Positions 22,231 through 30,730 of a stretch of DNA of 38,857 nucleotides are shown piece by piece. Both the position numbers and the translations under genes were made by a program. Below the pieces are notes generated by a model. It was given only the letters and a program-made list of their open reading frames with translations, was not told the DNA's origin and searched no databases. The stretch comes from an uncultured bacterium (GTDB lineage: Bacteria; Bacillota; Clostridia; Oscillospirales; Oscillospiraceae), in assembly GCA_947364395.1 (NCBI GenBank), contig CANASS010000016.1, positions 1 to 38,857 on the forward strand. The letters are read 5' to 3'. The stretch's first letter is position 1. Every line of letters starts with the position of its first letter.

Positions 22231-23679
22231 ATGAACGTGCAAAGCCATCTGTTTGTGCTGGCTTACCTGCCCCTGGTGCTGATCCTGTGGCGGGTGCTGG
22301 GGGGCCGTCTGGGGAGCCGGGCCGCCCAGCTGTTTCTGCTGTGCGCGGGGGCGGTGTTCTGCGGCTGGGCGTCCCCCCTGTCCCTGCTGGTGCTGGGGAC
22401 GGAGGGAGCGGCCAGCTTTGCCCTGGGCCGCCGCATTGCCCGGGACCCCGCCCGGGGAAAGCCCCTGCTGTGGGCGGGGTCTCTGCTCCTGCTGGCGGTG
22501 CTGGCCTTTTTCAAGTACACCGGCTTCCTGCTGTCCATGACGCCGCTGGAGGGGCTGTTTGCCCCCCCGGCATGGCTGATGCCGCTGGGCCTGTCTTTCG
22601 TCACGTTCCAACAGATTCTGTGGCTGCGGGACTGCTATGATGGAGAGGTTGGGGCGGAGGTCTCCCCCCTGGACTACGCCTGCTGCCTCACCTTTTTCGC
22701 CACCGCCACCTGCGGGCCCATCACCCGGGTGGGGGAGCTGGCCCCCCAGCTGCGCCGTCCCGCCCCCTTTTCCTGGGAGGAGCTGGCGGCGGGGCTGTAT
22801 TGCTTTGCCCTGGGGCTGGGCAAAAAGGTGCTGGTGGCCGGCGTGTTCGCCAACGGCGCCAATTTCGGCTATGCCAACGTGGGGGAGCTGGCCCCGGCGG
22901 ACGCTCTGCTCACTATTCTGTGCTACACCCTGCAAATTTATTTCGACTTTTCCGGCTACTGCGACATGGCCTCCGGCATGGCCCGGATGATGGGGGTCCG
23001 TCTGCCGGTAAACTTCAACAGCCCCTATCAGGCCCTGTCCGTCCGGGATTTCTGGGGACGGTGGCATATCACCCTGTCCACCTTTTTCCGGCGGTGCGTC
23101 TACTTCCCCCTGGGGGGCAGCCGGGATGGAACCGCCGCCGCCTGCCGGAACGTCATGATTGTGTTCCTGCTCTCCGGCCTGTGGCATGGGGCGGGCTGGG
23201 GATTTCTCATCTGGGGGGCCCTCCACGGACTGGCCCAGGTGGCGGAGCGGCTCTCTCAAGGGAAGCTCTCCCTGCCGAAACCCCTGTCCTGGCTCCTCAC
23301 CTTTCTGTTCGTCAACATCGCCTGGGTGTTTTTCCGGGCGGACAGCGTGGGACAGGCCGCCGCCCTGCTGGGCAGTCTGTTCCAGGGGGGCTGGGCCCTG
23401 CCCAGCAGGGAATTCGCCGCCGCCCTGCCCCTCAAGGCGCTGGGCAGCGTCCTGGGCTGGCTCCAGGCCGCCGCGGCCCCCAAAGGCCTTCTGCTGATCT
23501 ACTGGCTCCCGCTGGCGCTGATTCCCGTGGGGCTGGGTCTGCTGGCCCTGCCCAACCCCCTGGTCCGGGCGGAGCGTTTCCAGCCCACCCCCTGGCGGTG
23601 CTTCCTCACCACAGCCTGTCTGGCGGGGGCGGTGCTGTTCTTCGCCGGGGTGGATACGTTCATCTATGCCAATTTCTGA
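22231..23679 (+). CDS. MBOAT family O-acyltransferase (AlgI/DltB-like)
   Basis: 482 residues from the ATG at 22231, seven bases after GAGGAG. It is a polytopic membrane protein with about ten hydrophobic segments. Family landmarks: PLGLSFVTFQQILWLRDCYDG, LQIYFDFSGYCDMASGMA, NFNSPYQALSVRDFWGRWHITLS, FFRRCVYFPLGG and LSGLWHGAGWGFLIWGALHGL, with the catalytic histidine in LWHG. MBOAT proteins of this group move acyl groups, usually acetyl, across the membrane to a surface polymer, working with a periplasmic or secreted SGNH-type partner. The next gene encodes such a partner, so this pair probably O-acylates an exopolysaccharide, teichoic acid or peptidoglycan. The polymer cannot be named from sequence. 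Confidence 0.93.
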   Translation: MNVQSHLFVLAYLPLVLILWRVLGGRLGSRAAQLFLLCAGAVFCGWASPLSLLVLGTEGAASFALGRRIARDPARGKPLLWAGSLLLLAVLAFFKYTGFLLSMTPLEGLFAPPAWLMPLGLSFVTFQQILWLRDCYDGEVGAEVSPLDYACCLTFFATATCGPITRVGELAPQLRRPAPFSWEELAAGLYCFALGLGKKVLVAGVFANGANFGYANVGELAPADALLTILCYTLQIYFDFSGYCDMASGMARMMGVRLPVNFNSPYQALSVRDFWGRWHITLSTFFRRCVYFPLGGSRDGTAAACRNVMIVFLLSGLWHGAGWGFLIWGALHGLAQVAERLSQGKLSLPKPLSWLLTFLFVNIAWVFFRADSVGQAAALLGSLFQGGWALPSREFAAALPLKALGSVLGWLQAAAAPKGLLLIYWLPLALIPVGLGLLALPNPLVRAERFQPTPWRCFLTTACLAGAVLFFAGVDTFIYANF

Positions 23680-23681
23680 GA

Positions 23682-24086
23682 GAAGCGCGAGGATAGACCC
23701 ATAGGGCCGGATGGACTGGAGCGAAAGCAAAAACAAAGGCCCACGCAGTGGGACTGGGTTTTGCTTTCGTCGGAAGGAAGCCGGGCCGTAATGGGTCCAA
23801 TCCGAGCGTGACAATGAAGAAGCGCGAGGATAGCCGCGCAGGGGCGCTTGGACTGGAGCGAAAGCAAAAACAAAGGCCCACGCAGTGGGACTGGGTTTTG
23901 CTTTCGTCGGAAGGAAGCCGGGCCGTAATGGGTCCAATCCGAGCGTGACAACAAAGAAGCGCGAGGATAGCCGCGCAGGGGCGCTTGGACTGGAGCGAAA
24001 GCAAAAGCAAGGCCCACGCAGTGGGACTGGATTTTGCCTTCGTCGGAAGGAAGCCGGGCCGTAATGGGTCCAATCCCAGTGCGGCA
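23682..24086 (+). repeat. Three tandem structured repeat units between MBOAT and SGNH genes
   Basis: Units begin at GAAGCGCGAGGATAG: 23682, 23819 and 23956, each about 137 bases, ending GAGCGTGACAAT, GAGCGTGACAAC and a degenerate CAGTGCGGCAAT. The core GGACTGGAGCGAAAGCAAAA pairs GAAAGCAAAA with TTTTGCTTTC around an inner CCCAC-GCA-GTGGG hairpin. Copies 2 and 3 are nearly identical and copy 1 differs in its first 30 bases. The 431-base gap holds only these units and the start region of the next gene. Confidence 0.85.
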
Positions 24087-24110
24087 ATGACAGCGAGAGG
24101 GGGCGGAGCC

Positions 24111-25169
24111 TTGAACGCAAAAACCTTTTTCATCACGGCGCTGGCCTGTGTCCTGCTGGCGCTGGGAGGGACGGCGGCGGTGGTGGCCTGGGCCGACCCC
24201 CTGCTCACCGCGGGAACCCTGGAGGAGGGCGGCGCCGCTCTGTTCGTCAACGAGCGCTATGAGATGGCGGGGCTGATCCGCCGCCAGCCCTATGAGGACA
24301 TTGTGATGGGCACCTCCCTGGTGGCCAACTATCGGGCCTCTTGGTTTGAGGAGGGCACCGGCCGGAAAACCCTCAAGGTCACCTTTCCAGACGGGCGGCT
24401 CAGCGAGTTTGACATCGCCCTGGACCTGGCTTACCGCACCCATGGGACGCTGAATACGGTATATTTCGGGCTGGACCCCAACGTGCTCATCCGGGAGGAC
24501 GGCGGGGTGGAGCTGCCGGAGTACCTGTACAACGACAACCCGGTGGACGACCTAGAGTTCTACTTCAACGCGGAGAGCCTGGGGCTGGCGGTGAAGTCGC
24601 TGATGCAGGGGGAGGAGGCCAGAACCACCCTGGACGAGGCCTTTATCTGGGACGGCAAGCACAAGTTCTCCTGGTTCACCGCCCTGGAGAGCTATCCCCG
24701 GCCCGAGACCGTCAGCGAGCCCCTGCCCGCCGGCTCCTTTTTGGAGGACGCCCAGGCCAACATGGACCTGGTGTGCTCTTGGGTGGAGAACCACCCGGAC
24801 ACTCAATTCAAAATCTGGTTTCCCCCCTACAGCATCCTCTACTGGGACAAGGCCCAGCGGGAGGGAACCACAGAGGCCATTCTCACCGCCCTGGAGTACG
24901 CGTGGGGGCGGCTGCTGGCCTATGACAACGTGTGCGTGTACAGCTTCCTCAACGACCGCTGGACCACCACCAATCTGGAATACTATACCGACCATGTCCA
25001 CTGTTCCTCCCAGGTGACCCGGCAGACGGCCCAGGGGATGATTAACGGGGACTGGCGGATCTGGCCGGAGCACTACAAGAGCCAGCTGGACGAGCTGCGC
25101 CAGTTTGTGACCAGCTATGACTACGGCGCGCTGTACAGCTGGCAGGACCAGCTGGAGCAGGGCGCGTGA
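24111..25169 (+). CDS. Secreted SGNH-like protein, partner of the MBOAT
   Basis: 352 residues from a TTG at 24111 after AGAGGGGGCGGAGCC; an in-frame ATG at 24087 lies in the degenerate end of the last repeat unit and would add eight residues. A signal anchor spans about residues 5-28 (FFITALACVLLALGGTAAVVAWA). The exported part has MGTSLVANY, with the serine where SGNH enzymes carry their nucleophile (about residue 67), and TDHVHCSS near the C-terminus, fitting the Asp-x-x-His pair. Between them is KIWFPPYSILYWDKA. Proteins of this kind (AlgX/AlgJ, DltD- or PatB-like in role) accept the acyl group from the MBOAT and place it on the polymer. Recognition is by motif and context. Confidence 0.82.
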   Translation: MNAKTFFITALACVLLALGGTAAVVAWADPLLTAGTLEEGGAALFVNERYEMAGLIRRQPYEDIVMGTSLVANYRASWFEEGTGRKTLKVTFPDGRLSEFDIALDLAYRTHGTLNTVYFGLDPNVLIREDGGVELPEYLYNDNPVDDLEFYFNAESLGLAVKSLMQGEEARTTLDEAFIWDGKHKFSWFTALESYPRPETVSEPLPAGSFLEDAQANMDLVCSWVENHPDTQFKIWFPPYSILYWDKAQREGTTEAILTALEYAWGRLLAYDNVCVYSFLNDRWTTTNLEYYTDHVHCSSQVTRQTAQGMINGDWRIWPEHYKSQLDELRQFVTSYDYGALYSWQDQLEQGA

Positions 25170-25215
25170 GGCCCGCCGCAGGCGGGGCGGACTTTCCCCA
25201 CGGAGGTTTGAATAC

Positions 25216-27027
25216 ATGACAGAACAATCCAGAATCAGGAACTTTTCCATCATTGCTCACATTGACCACGGCAAATCCACCCTGTCCGACCGGATGATCG
25301 AAATCTGCGGGGCGGTGGAGCAGCGGCAGATGGAGTCCCAGCTGCTGGACAACATGGATTTGGAGCGGGAGCGGGGCATCACCATCAAGGCCCGGGCCGT
25401 CCGCATGGACTACAAGGCCGCCGACGGCCAGACCTACTGCCTCAACCTCATCGACACCCCGGGCCACGTGGACTTCAACTATGAGGTGAGCCGGTCCCTG
25501 GCCGCCTGCGAGGGGGCGGTGCTGGTGGTGGACGCCGCCCAGGGGGTGGAGGCCCAGACCCTGGCCAACACTTATCTGGCCCTGGACCACGACCTGGAGA
25601 TCCGCCCGGTGCTGAACAAAATCGACCTGCCCGCCGCCGACCCGGAACGGGTGAAGCACGAGATTGAGGACATCATCGGCCTGCCCGCCCTGGACGCGCC
25701 GGAGATCTCCGCCAAGCAGGGCATCAACATCCCGGCGGTGCTGGAGGACATCGTGCACAACGTGCCCGCCCCCGCCGGAGACCCCGCCGCGCCCCTGAAG
25801 GCCCTGATTTTTGACAGCCAGTACGACCCCTATCTGGGGGTCATTGTCTACTTCCGGGTGATGGCGGGGACCATCCGGCCGGGGATGCAGGTGAGGCTGA
25901 TGGCCTCCGGCGCCCAGTACAGCGTGCTGGACTGCGGCTACCTGCGCCCCCTGGGCATGGAGTCCGCCCCAGAGCTGTCCGCCGGAGAGGTGGGCTGGTT
26001 CACCGCCTCCATCAAGACGGTAAAGGACACCCGGGTGGGCGACACCATCACCGAGTCGGCCCGACCCACCCCGGAGCCCCTGCCCGGCTACCGCCCCGTC
26101 CAGGCCATGGTGTACTGCGGCGTGTACACCGAGGACGGCTCCAAATACCCCGACCTGCGGGACGCCCTGGAAAAGCTGCAATTGAACGACGCCTCCCTGT
26201 CCTTCGAGCCGGAATCGTCCATCGCCCTGGGCTTCGGGTTCCGCTGCGGCTTTTTGGGGATGCTCCACATGGAGATCATCCAGGAACGGCTGGAGCGGGA
26301 GTTCGATTTGGACCTGATTACCACATTACCATCGGTAATCTATGAGGTGACTAAAACGGACGGGACTCTGGTGCGGGTGGACAACCCCCACAACTACCCC
26401 GATCCCGGCTCCATCAAGGAGGCCATGGAGCCCTACGCCAACATGTCCATCATCTCCCCGCCGGACTACGTGGGCAGCATTATGCCCCTGTGCCAGGACC
26501 GCCGGGGGGAGTACAAGGATATGCAGTACCTGGACACCAATCTGGTGGAGATTCGGTATCTCATGCCGCTGAACGAGATCATCTACGACTTTTTCGACAC
26601 GCTGAAGGCCAAGACCAGGGGCTACGCCTCCCTGGACTACGAGCTGGACGAGTACCGCCCTTCCGATCTGGTGAAGGTGGACCTGCTGCTCAACGGGGAC
26701 CAGGTGGACGCTCTGTCCTTCATCGCCCACCGGGAGAAGGCCTATAAGCGGGCCCGCCGGATCTGCGAGAAGCTGAAGGAGAACATTCCCCGGCAGATGT
26801 TTGAGGTGCCCATTCAGGCGGCCATCGGCGGCAAGGTCATTGCCCGGGAGACGCTGAAGGCCCTGCGCAAGGACGTGCTGGCCAAGTGCTACGGCGGCGA
26901 CATCACCCGGAAGAAAAAGCTGCTGGAGAAGCAGAAGGAGGGCAAAAAGAAGATGCGCTCCCTGGGCACGGTGCAGATGCCCACCGAGGCATTCATGGCG
27001 GTGCTCAAGCTGGACGACGAGGGATAG
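25216..27027 (+). CDS. lepA: Elongation factor 4 (LepA)
   Basis: 603 residues from the ATG at 25216, following GGAGGTTTG. LepA is a ribosome-binding GTPase that acts on stalled ribosomes or in assembly. G motifs: AHIDHGKST (14-22), RERGITI, DTPGH and NKIDLP. The later EF-G-like domains are present (FRCGFLGMLHMEIIQERLEREF) and the LepA-specific C-terminal domain ends with KCYGGDITRKKKLLEKQKEGKKKM followed by TVQMPTEAF, both diagnostic. Length is normal. A terminator follows at once. It begins 46 bases after the SGNH gene with no obvious promoter, so read-through from the acyltransferase operon is possible. Confidence 0.98.
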   Translation: MTEQSRIRNFSIIAHIDHGKSTLSDRMIEICGAVEQRQMESQLLDNMDLERERGITIKARAVRMDYKAADGQTYCLNLIDTPGHVDFNYEVSRSLAACEGAVLVVDAAQGVEAQTLANTYLALDHDLEIRPVLNKIDLPAADPERVKHEIEDIIGLPALDAPEISAKQGINIPAVLEDIVHNVPAPAGDPAAPLKALIFDSQYDPYLGVIVYFRVMAGTIRPGMQVRLMASGAQYSVLDCGYLRPLGMESAPELSAGEVGWFTASIKTVKDTRVGDTITESARPTPEPLPGYRPVQAMVYCGVYTEDGSKYPDLRDALEKLQLNDASLSFEPESSIALGFGFRCGFLGMLHMEIIQERLEREFDLDLITTLPSVIYEVTKTDGTLVRVDNPHNYPDPGSIKEAMEPYANMSIISPPDYVGSIMPLCQDRRGEYKDMQYLDTNLVEIRYLMPLNEIIYDFFDTLKAKTRGYASLDYELDEYRPSDLVKVDLLLNGDQVDALSFIAHREKAYKRARRICEKLKENIPRQMFEVPIQAAIGGKVIARETLKALRKDVLAKCYGGDITRKKKLLEKQKEGKKKMRSLGTVQMPTEAFMAVLKLDDEG

Positions 27028-27030
27028 GCA

Positions 27031-27065
27031 AAAAGGGGGCGCTCTCAGAGAGGGCGCCCCCTTTT
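27031..27065 (+). terminator. Terminator after lepA
   Basis: AAAAGGGGGCGCTCT / AGAGGGCGCCCCCTTTT stem with loop of a few bases and a closing T-run, four bases after the lepA stop codon. Confidence 0.9.
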
Positions 27066-27158
27066 CAATCAGGGCATGGCTCGCCGCCTCCGGCATCATG
27101 CCGCAGCCTGGCCGCTTCCATTCCCTGGGCGGGGCGGATTACAATAAAGTCCGCATTT

Positions 27159-27202
27159 TTTCCTGGGAGAGCCTTTTCTTTTCCCAGGAAATCTAATATA
27201 CT
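27159..27202 (+). promoter_or_regulatory. Promoter and inverted-repeat operator of rhaD
   Basis: TATACT at 27197-27202 is a good -10 box, but its -35 position (TTTTCT, 27174-27179) is poor. A perfect 10-bp inverted repeat, TTTCCTGGGA (27159-27168) and TCCCAGGAAA (27182-27191), brackets that position. A weak -35 within a palindrome suggests an activator or repressor site, expected for a sugar-catabolic gene. Confidence 0.55.
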
Positions 27203-27365
27203 GACAGGGACAGCCATCAGGGGGATGCTTATGAGCGGACGCTTTTAAGCGGCGCGCCGCCGGGACGGCGCATCCACGCCAATCCACGCCATGGGGGCCG
27301 GACCGTCCCGCCCTGCAAAACCGGCCTGATCCCGGCCGGGATGAGTGAAAACAGGAGGAGTCATT
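27203..27365 (+). other. Leader of rhaD
   Basis: This 163-base leader has a possible seven-codon reading frame at 27228 (MLMSGRF, with GGGGG upstream), a GC-rich hairpin region near 27248-27268, two direct copies of ATCCACGCC near 27269 and 27280, and a CCGGCC / GGCCGG hairpin near 27330-27346 just before the ribosome site. No known riboswitch is recognised. Confidence 0.35.
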
Positions 27366-28181
27366 ATGATGAAAAACATTCTGGAAGCGCCCTTTTTGAT
27401 TGAGATGGTCCGCACCTGCACCAACATGTACCAGCACGGCTGGGACGAGCGCAACGGCGGCAACATCAGCTGGCTGCTGGATGAAACGGACGCGGCGGAG
27501 TATCTGGACGTGAACGCGGCGGTCCGGGACATCCCCACCGGGTTTGAGGCCCCGGCGCTGGACGGAAAGTATTTCCTGGTGACGGGCACGGGCAAATACT
27601 TCAAAAACGTGCAGTACGATCCGGCCCACAACCTGGGGGTTGTCCGCCTCAGCCAGGGAGGCAGAAACGCACGGCTGCTGTGGGGCCTCACCGGCGGCGG
27701 AACGTTCACCAGCGAATTCCCCGCCCACATGATGAGCCACGCCGCCCGTTTGAGCGTGGACCCGGCGAACCGCATTGTCATGCACTGTCATCCCGCCAAC
27801 CTGCTGGCCATGACCTACGTGCATGACCTGGGCAGCCGGGCCTTTACCCGCACCCTGTGGCAGATGTGCACCGAGTGTGTGGTGGTGTTCCCCGAGGGGG
27901 TGAACGTGCTGCCCTGGATGCTGTACGGCACCAACGAGATCGGCCAGGCCACGGCGGAGGAGATGAAAACCGCCCGGCTGGTGGTGTGGCCTCAGCACGG
28001 CATTTACGGGGCCGGGAAGGATCTGGACGAGACCTTCGGCCTCATTGAGACGGCGGAGAAGGCTGCGGAGATCTACATGAAGATCGCCCACCTGCCCCGG
28101 TTGAACACCATCACCGACCAGCAGCTCCACATGATGGAGGCGCGGTTCGGCATTAAGGCCAGGGAGGGCTGGCTGGACTGA
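27366..28181 (+). CDS. rhaD: Rhamnulose-1-phosphate aldolase
   Basis: 271 residues, starting at the first of two adjacent ATG codons six bases after AGGAGG. The enzyme cleaves L-rhamnulose 1-phosphate to glycerone phosphate and L-lactaldehyde. It matches E. coli RhaD along its whole length: KGWDERNGGN is here HGWDERNGGN; FLVTGTGKYFKNVQ, DPAHNLGVV, LLWGLT, SEFPAHMMSHAAR (catalytic Glu/His region), MHCHPANLLAMTYV (zinc-binding His pair), TECVVVFPEGVNVLPWM, GTNEIGQATAEEM, WPQHGIYG (third zinc His) and LDETFGLIETAEKAAEI. Length is right (E. coli 274). No other rha gene is nearby, so it is a lone copy or part of a scattered regulon. Confidence 0.95.
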   Translation: MMKNILEAPFLIEMVRTCTNMYQHGWDERNGGNISWLLDETDAAEYLDVNAAVRDIPTGFEAPALDGKYFLVTGTGKYFKNVQYDPAHNLGVVRLSQGGRNARLLWGLTGGGTFTSEFPAHMMSHAARLSVDPANRIVMHCHPANLLAMTYVHDLGSRAFTRTLWQMCTECVVVFPEGVNVLPWMLYGTNEIGQATAEEMKTARLVVWPQHGIYGAGKDLDETFGLIETAEKAAEIYMKIAHLPRLNTITDQQLHMMEARFGIKAREGWLD

Positions 28182-28273
28182 GCGCGCCGTTCCCGAAAGC
28201 GGGGGACGGCTCTTCCCTGCCGCCCCGTCCGGCTGGCCGGGACCGCGGGATAGCTCTTTGGGAAAAAAGAGTA

Positions 28274-28302
28274 TTGCCATTCCCGGCGGGCCGAATTATA
28301 AT
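28274..28302 (+). promoter_or_regulatory. Promoter of the GH32 gene
   Basis: TTGCCA (28274-28279), 17-base spacer, perfect TATAAT (28297-28302), 34 bases before the start codon. Just upstream, CTCTTTGGGAAAAAAGAG forms a short hairpin. Confidence 0.78.
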
Positions 28303-28335
28303 GGTGCAAAACAGCGCAAAGGAGGCTGCCGCCCC

Positions 28336-29832
28336 ATGACAAGCGAAGCCCTGCAAAAGGCCCGGGACTTTGAAGCCCACTACGGCCCCCACATCCCCGA
28401 CAGCGAACGCCCCGCCTTCCACGCCACCCCCGCCATCGGCTGGATGAACGACCCCAACGGGTTCTCCTTTTACCGGGGCGAATGTCATCTGTTCTACCAG
28501 TACCACCCCTATTCCAACGAGTGGGGGCCCATGCACTGGGGGCATTTGAAAACAAAGGATTTCGTCCGCTGGGAGCGCCTGCCTTGCGCCCTGGCCCCGG
28601 ACCAGCCCTATGATATCTCCGGCTGCTTCTCCGGCGGGGCGGTGGAGCTGCCCGACGGGCGGCAGCTGCTGATGTACACCGGCGTCCGGCGGGTCCACAG
28701 CGAGGAGGGTTTCGTCCGGGAAATCCAGACCCAGTGCGTGGCCCTTGGGGACGGGGTGGACTACGAGAAGCACGACGGCAACCCGGTGCTGGACGGGGAG
28801 GACCTTCCGGCGGGGGGCAGCGTCGTCGATTTCCGGGACCCCAAGGTCTGGCGGGAGGGAGACGCGTTTTACGCCGCCATCGCCAACCGCACCGGCGACG
28901 GCAGCGGCGCGGTTCTGCTCTACCGAAGCCGGGACTGCCTGCACTGGGAGCTGGTCCGCACCCTGGACCGCTGTCACAACCAGTACGGGCGGATGTGGGA
29001 GTGCCCCGACTTCTTCCCCCTGGACGGGAAACAGCTCATCATCACCAGCCCCCAGGACATGACCCCCATCGGGCTGGAGTTCCACGCGGGCAACGGCACC
29101 CTGTGCCTGATGGGCCGCTATGACCCCGAGAGCGGTTTCACCCGGGAGCGGGCCCAGGCCATCGACTACGGGCTGGATTTCTACGCCCCCCAGACCCTGG
29201 AGGCCCCGGACGGGCGGCGCATCATGGTGGCCTGGATGCAGAACTGGGACACCGTGGGGGGCCGGCCCTCCTACTGCCGGTGGTTCGGCCAGATGACCCT
29301 GCCCCGGGAGCTGTCCGTTGAGAACGGGCGGCTGTACCAGCGGCCCGTGCGGGAGCTGGAGGCGTACCGCCGCGACCCGGTGGTCCACCACCACATCCTG
29401 GTCAGCGGGGAAACCAATTTGCCCGGCGTCCAGGGGAGAACGCTGGATATGACCGTCATAGTCAGCCCCATGGGCGAGGGGTCCTACCGCTGGTTCCGGC
29501 TCCACCTGGCCAAGGACGGCCAGCACGACACCATCATCCGCTATAAGCCCGGCGAGAGCACCCTGAAGCTGGACCGCACCCGCAGCGGCCTGCCCCGGGA
29601 TATCGTCCACACCCGCAGCTTTTTGGTCCGGCCCCAGGGCGGAAAGCTCAAGCTCCGGGTGATTCTGGACCGCTTCAGCGTGGAGGTGTTCGTCAACGAC
29701 GGGGAGCAGGCGGCCAGCGCGGTGATCTACACCCGCCAGGAGGCGGACGCCATCACCTTCGAGGCGGACGGTCAGGTCCTGGTGGACGTGGAAAAGTATG
29801 GCCTGTTCTTTGACGGCGGCAGGGAGGACTAA
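28336..29832 (+). CDS. GH32 beta-fructosidase / sucrose-6-phosphate hydrolase
   Basis: 498 residues; start after AAAGGAGG (10-base spacing). GH32 enzymes hydrolyse sucrose, sucrose 6-phosphate or fructans. The five-blade propeller carries the three acidic motifs: WMNDPNG (nucleophile D39), FRDPKV (D168, stabiliser) and MWECPDFF (general acid E222). Other landmarks: FYQYHPYSNEWGPMHWGH, SGCFSGGAV and WMQNWDTVGGRPS. The C-terminal beta-sandwich (about 365-498) ends VEVFVNDGEQAAS. No signal peptide is seen, so it is cytoplasmic and most likely acts on an imported or phosphorylated sugar. There is no PTS or sugar permease adjacent. It has its own strong promoter. Confidence 0.93.
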   Translation: MTSEALQKARDFEAHYGPHIPDSERPAFHATPAIGWMNDPNGFSFYRGECHLFYQYHPYSNEWGPMHWGHLKTKDFVRWERLPCALAPDQPYDISGCFSGGAVELPDGRQLLMYTGVRRVHSEEGFVREIQTQCVALGDGVDYEKHDGNPVLDGEDLPAGGSVVDFRDPKVWREGDAFYAAIANRTGDGSGAVLLYRSRDCLHWELVRTLDRCHNQYGRMWECPDFFPLDGKQLIITSPQDMTPIGLEFHAGNGTLCLMGRYDPESGFTRERAQAIDYGLDFYAPQTLEAPDGRRIMVAWMQNWDTVGGRPSYCRWFGQMTLPRELSVENGRLYQRPVRELEAYRRDPVVHHHILVSGETNLPGVQGRTLDMTVIVSPMGEGSYRWFRLHLAKDGQHDTIIRYKPGESTLKLDRTRSGLPRDIVHTRSFLVRPQGGKLKLRVILDRFSVEVFVNDGEQAASAVIYTRQEADAITFEADGQVLVDVEKYGLFFDGGRED

Positions 29833-29868
29833 ACCCCCGGTCCCGGCCGTTTTCCGCGCCCCTGTGAA

Positions 29869-29905
29869 AGCACCCCCGGCCGGGCAGAGACCGGGGGTGC
29901 TCTTG
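29869..29905 (+). terminator. Terminator after the GH32 gene
   Basis: An 11-bp stem (AGCACCCCCGG / CCGGGGGTGCT) with an 11-base loop, followed by CTTG. The T-run is poor, but position and strength fit a terminator before the ribosomal operon. Confidence 0.6.
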
Positions 29906-29940
29906 CCTCCCGCTTTCAACGCATCCTCTGTCTTTTTCTC

Positions 29941-29969
29941 TTGACAAACATCGGATATGGGCGTATAAT
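29941..29969 (+). promoter_or_regulatory. Consensus promoter of rplJ-rplL
   Basis: TTGACA (29941-29946), exactly 17 bases, TATAAT (29964-29969): a perfect sigma-A promoter, as expected for ribosomal proteins. Confidence 0.93.
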
Positions 29970-29975
29970 ACCTCA

Positions 29976-30085
29976 AGTGTTCAAAGACAGCGAGTGGCCT
30001 GGGCCGTAAATCTCGCCGAGAATACAGCCGATACGTTTCGTTTGCGCTGTTTTCGTGTGGACACGAAGGCGGCGTTTTTCTTTTT
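29976..30085 (+). promoter_or_regulatory. L10 leader with attenuator hairpin
   Basis: The start of the transcript reads AAAGACAGCGAGTGG, then GCCGTAAATCTCGCCGAGAA, the pattern of the L10-binding leader (kink-turn region) known before rplJ in Firmicutes. It is followed at 30045-30074 by a 14-bp stem with G-U pairs (CGCTGTTTTCGTGT / ACACGAAGGCGGCG) and a TTTTTCTTTTT tract, an intrinsic terminator. In this class, excess L10(L12)4 binds its own leader and reduces expression; I infer premature termination here. Confidence 0.82.
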
Positions 30086-30130
30086 GAAAAACACCTGCCG
30101 CAACAAATTACCCGGAGGTGAATTCAAACA

Positions 30131-30670
30131 ATGCCTAACGCAAAGGTTCTCAGTGAGAAGCAGGCCATCGTGGCCGCCCTGGTGGACGACCTGAAGGCCG
30201 CCAGCTCCGGCGTCCTGGTGGACTACAAGGGCATCACCGTGGCCGAGGACACCGCCCTGCGCCATGAGCTGCGTGAGAATGGCGTGGAGTACGCCGTGGT
30301 GAAGAACACCCTGCTGCGCCGCGCCCTGGACGACGTGAACCTGGGTGAGCTGGACGAGGTGCTCAACGGCACCACTTCCATGGCCATCTCCAAGGAAGAC
30401 CCCATCGCCCCCATGCGCATCGTCAACAAGTACGCCAAGCAGATGGGCAACCGCTTCAACATCAAGGCCGGCTTCATGGAGGGCAAGGTCCTCCCCCTGG
30501 ACGACGTGTACGCCCTGGCTGAGCTGCCCTCCAAGGAGGCCCTGCTGGGTCAGGTCCTGGGCATGATGCTGGCGCCCATCACCAGCCTGGCCATCGTCAT
30601 CAAGGCCATCGCCGAGAAGGACGGCCAGCCCGCCGAGGCCCCCGCAGAGGAGGCCCCCGCCGCCGAGTGA
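30131..30670 (+). CDS. rplJ: 50S ribosomal protein L10
   Basis: 179 residues, starting after CCCGGAGGTG. L10 anchors L12 dimers on the ribosomal stalk. The start MPNAKVLSEKQAIVAALVDDLK is typical, followed by VLVDYKGITVAEDTALRHELR, YAVVKNTLLRRAL (rRNA binding) and a C-terminal helix that binds L12 (SKEALLGQVLGMMLAPITSLAIVIKAIAEK), ending in an Ala/Pro/Glu tail. The rplL gene follows after 60 bases. Regulation is through the L10 leader upstream. Confidence 0.97.
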   Translation: MPNAKVLSEKQAIVAALVDDLKAASSGVLVDYKGITVAEDTALRHELRENGVEYAVVKNTLLRRALDDVNLGELDEVLNGTTSMAISKEDPIAPMRIVNKYAKQMGNRFNIKAGFMEGKVLPLDDVYALAELPSKEALLGQVLGMMLAPITSLAIVIKAIAEKDGQPAEAPAEEAPAAE

Positions 30671-30730
30671 CGGCGGCTGTCCCAGCTGGGACGCACAGAT
30701 TAACATTTGAAAATTAGGAGGAATATCATC

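Noticed and set aside
23682..24086. Three near-identical direct repeats, considered as a CRISPR array
   Set aside because: The whole 137-base period is repeated, with no unique spacers, and no cas gene is near.
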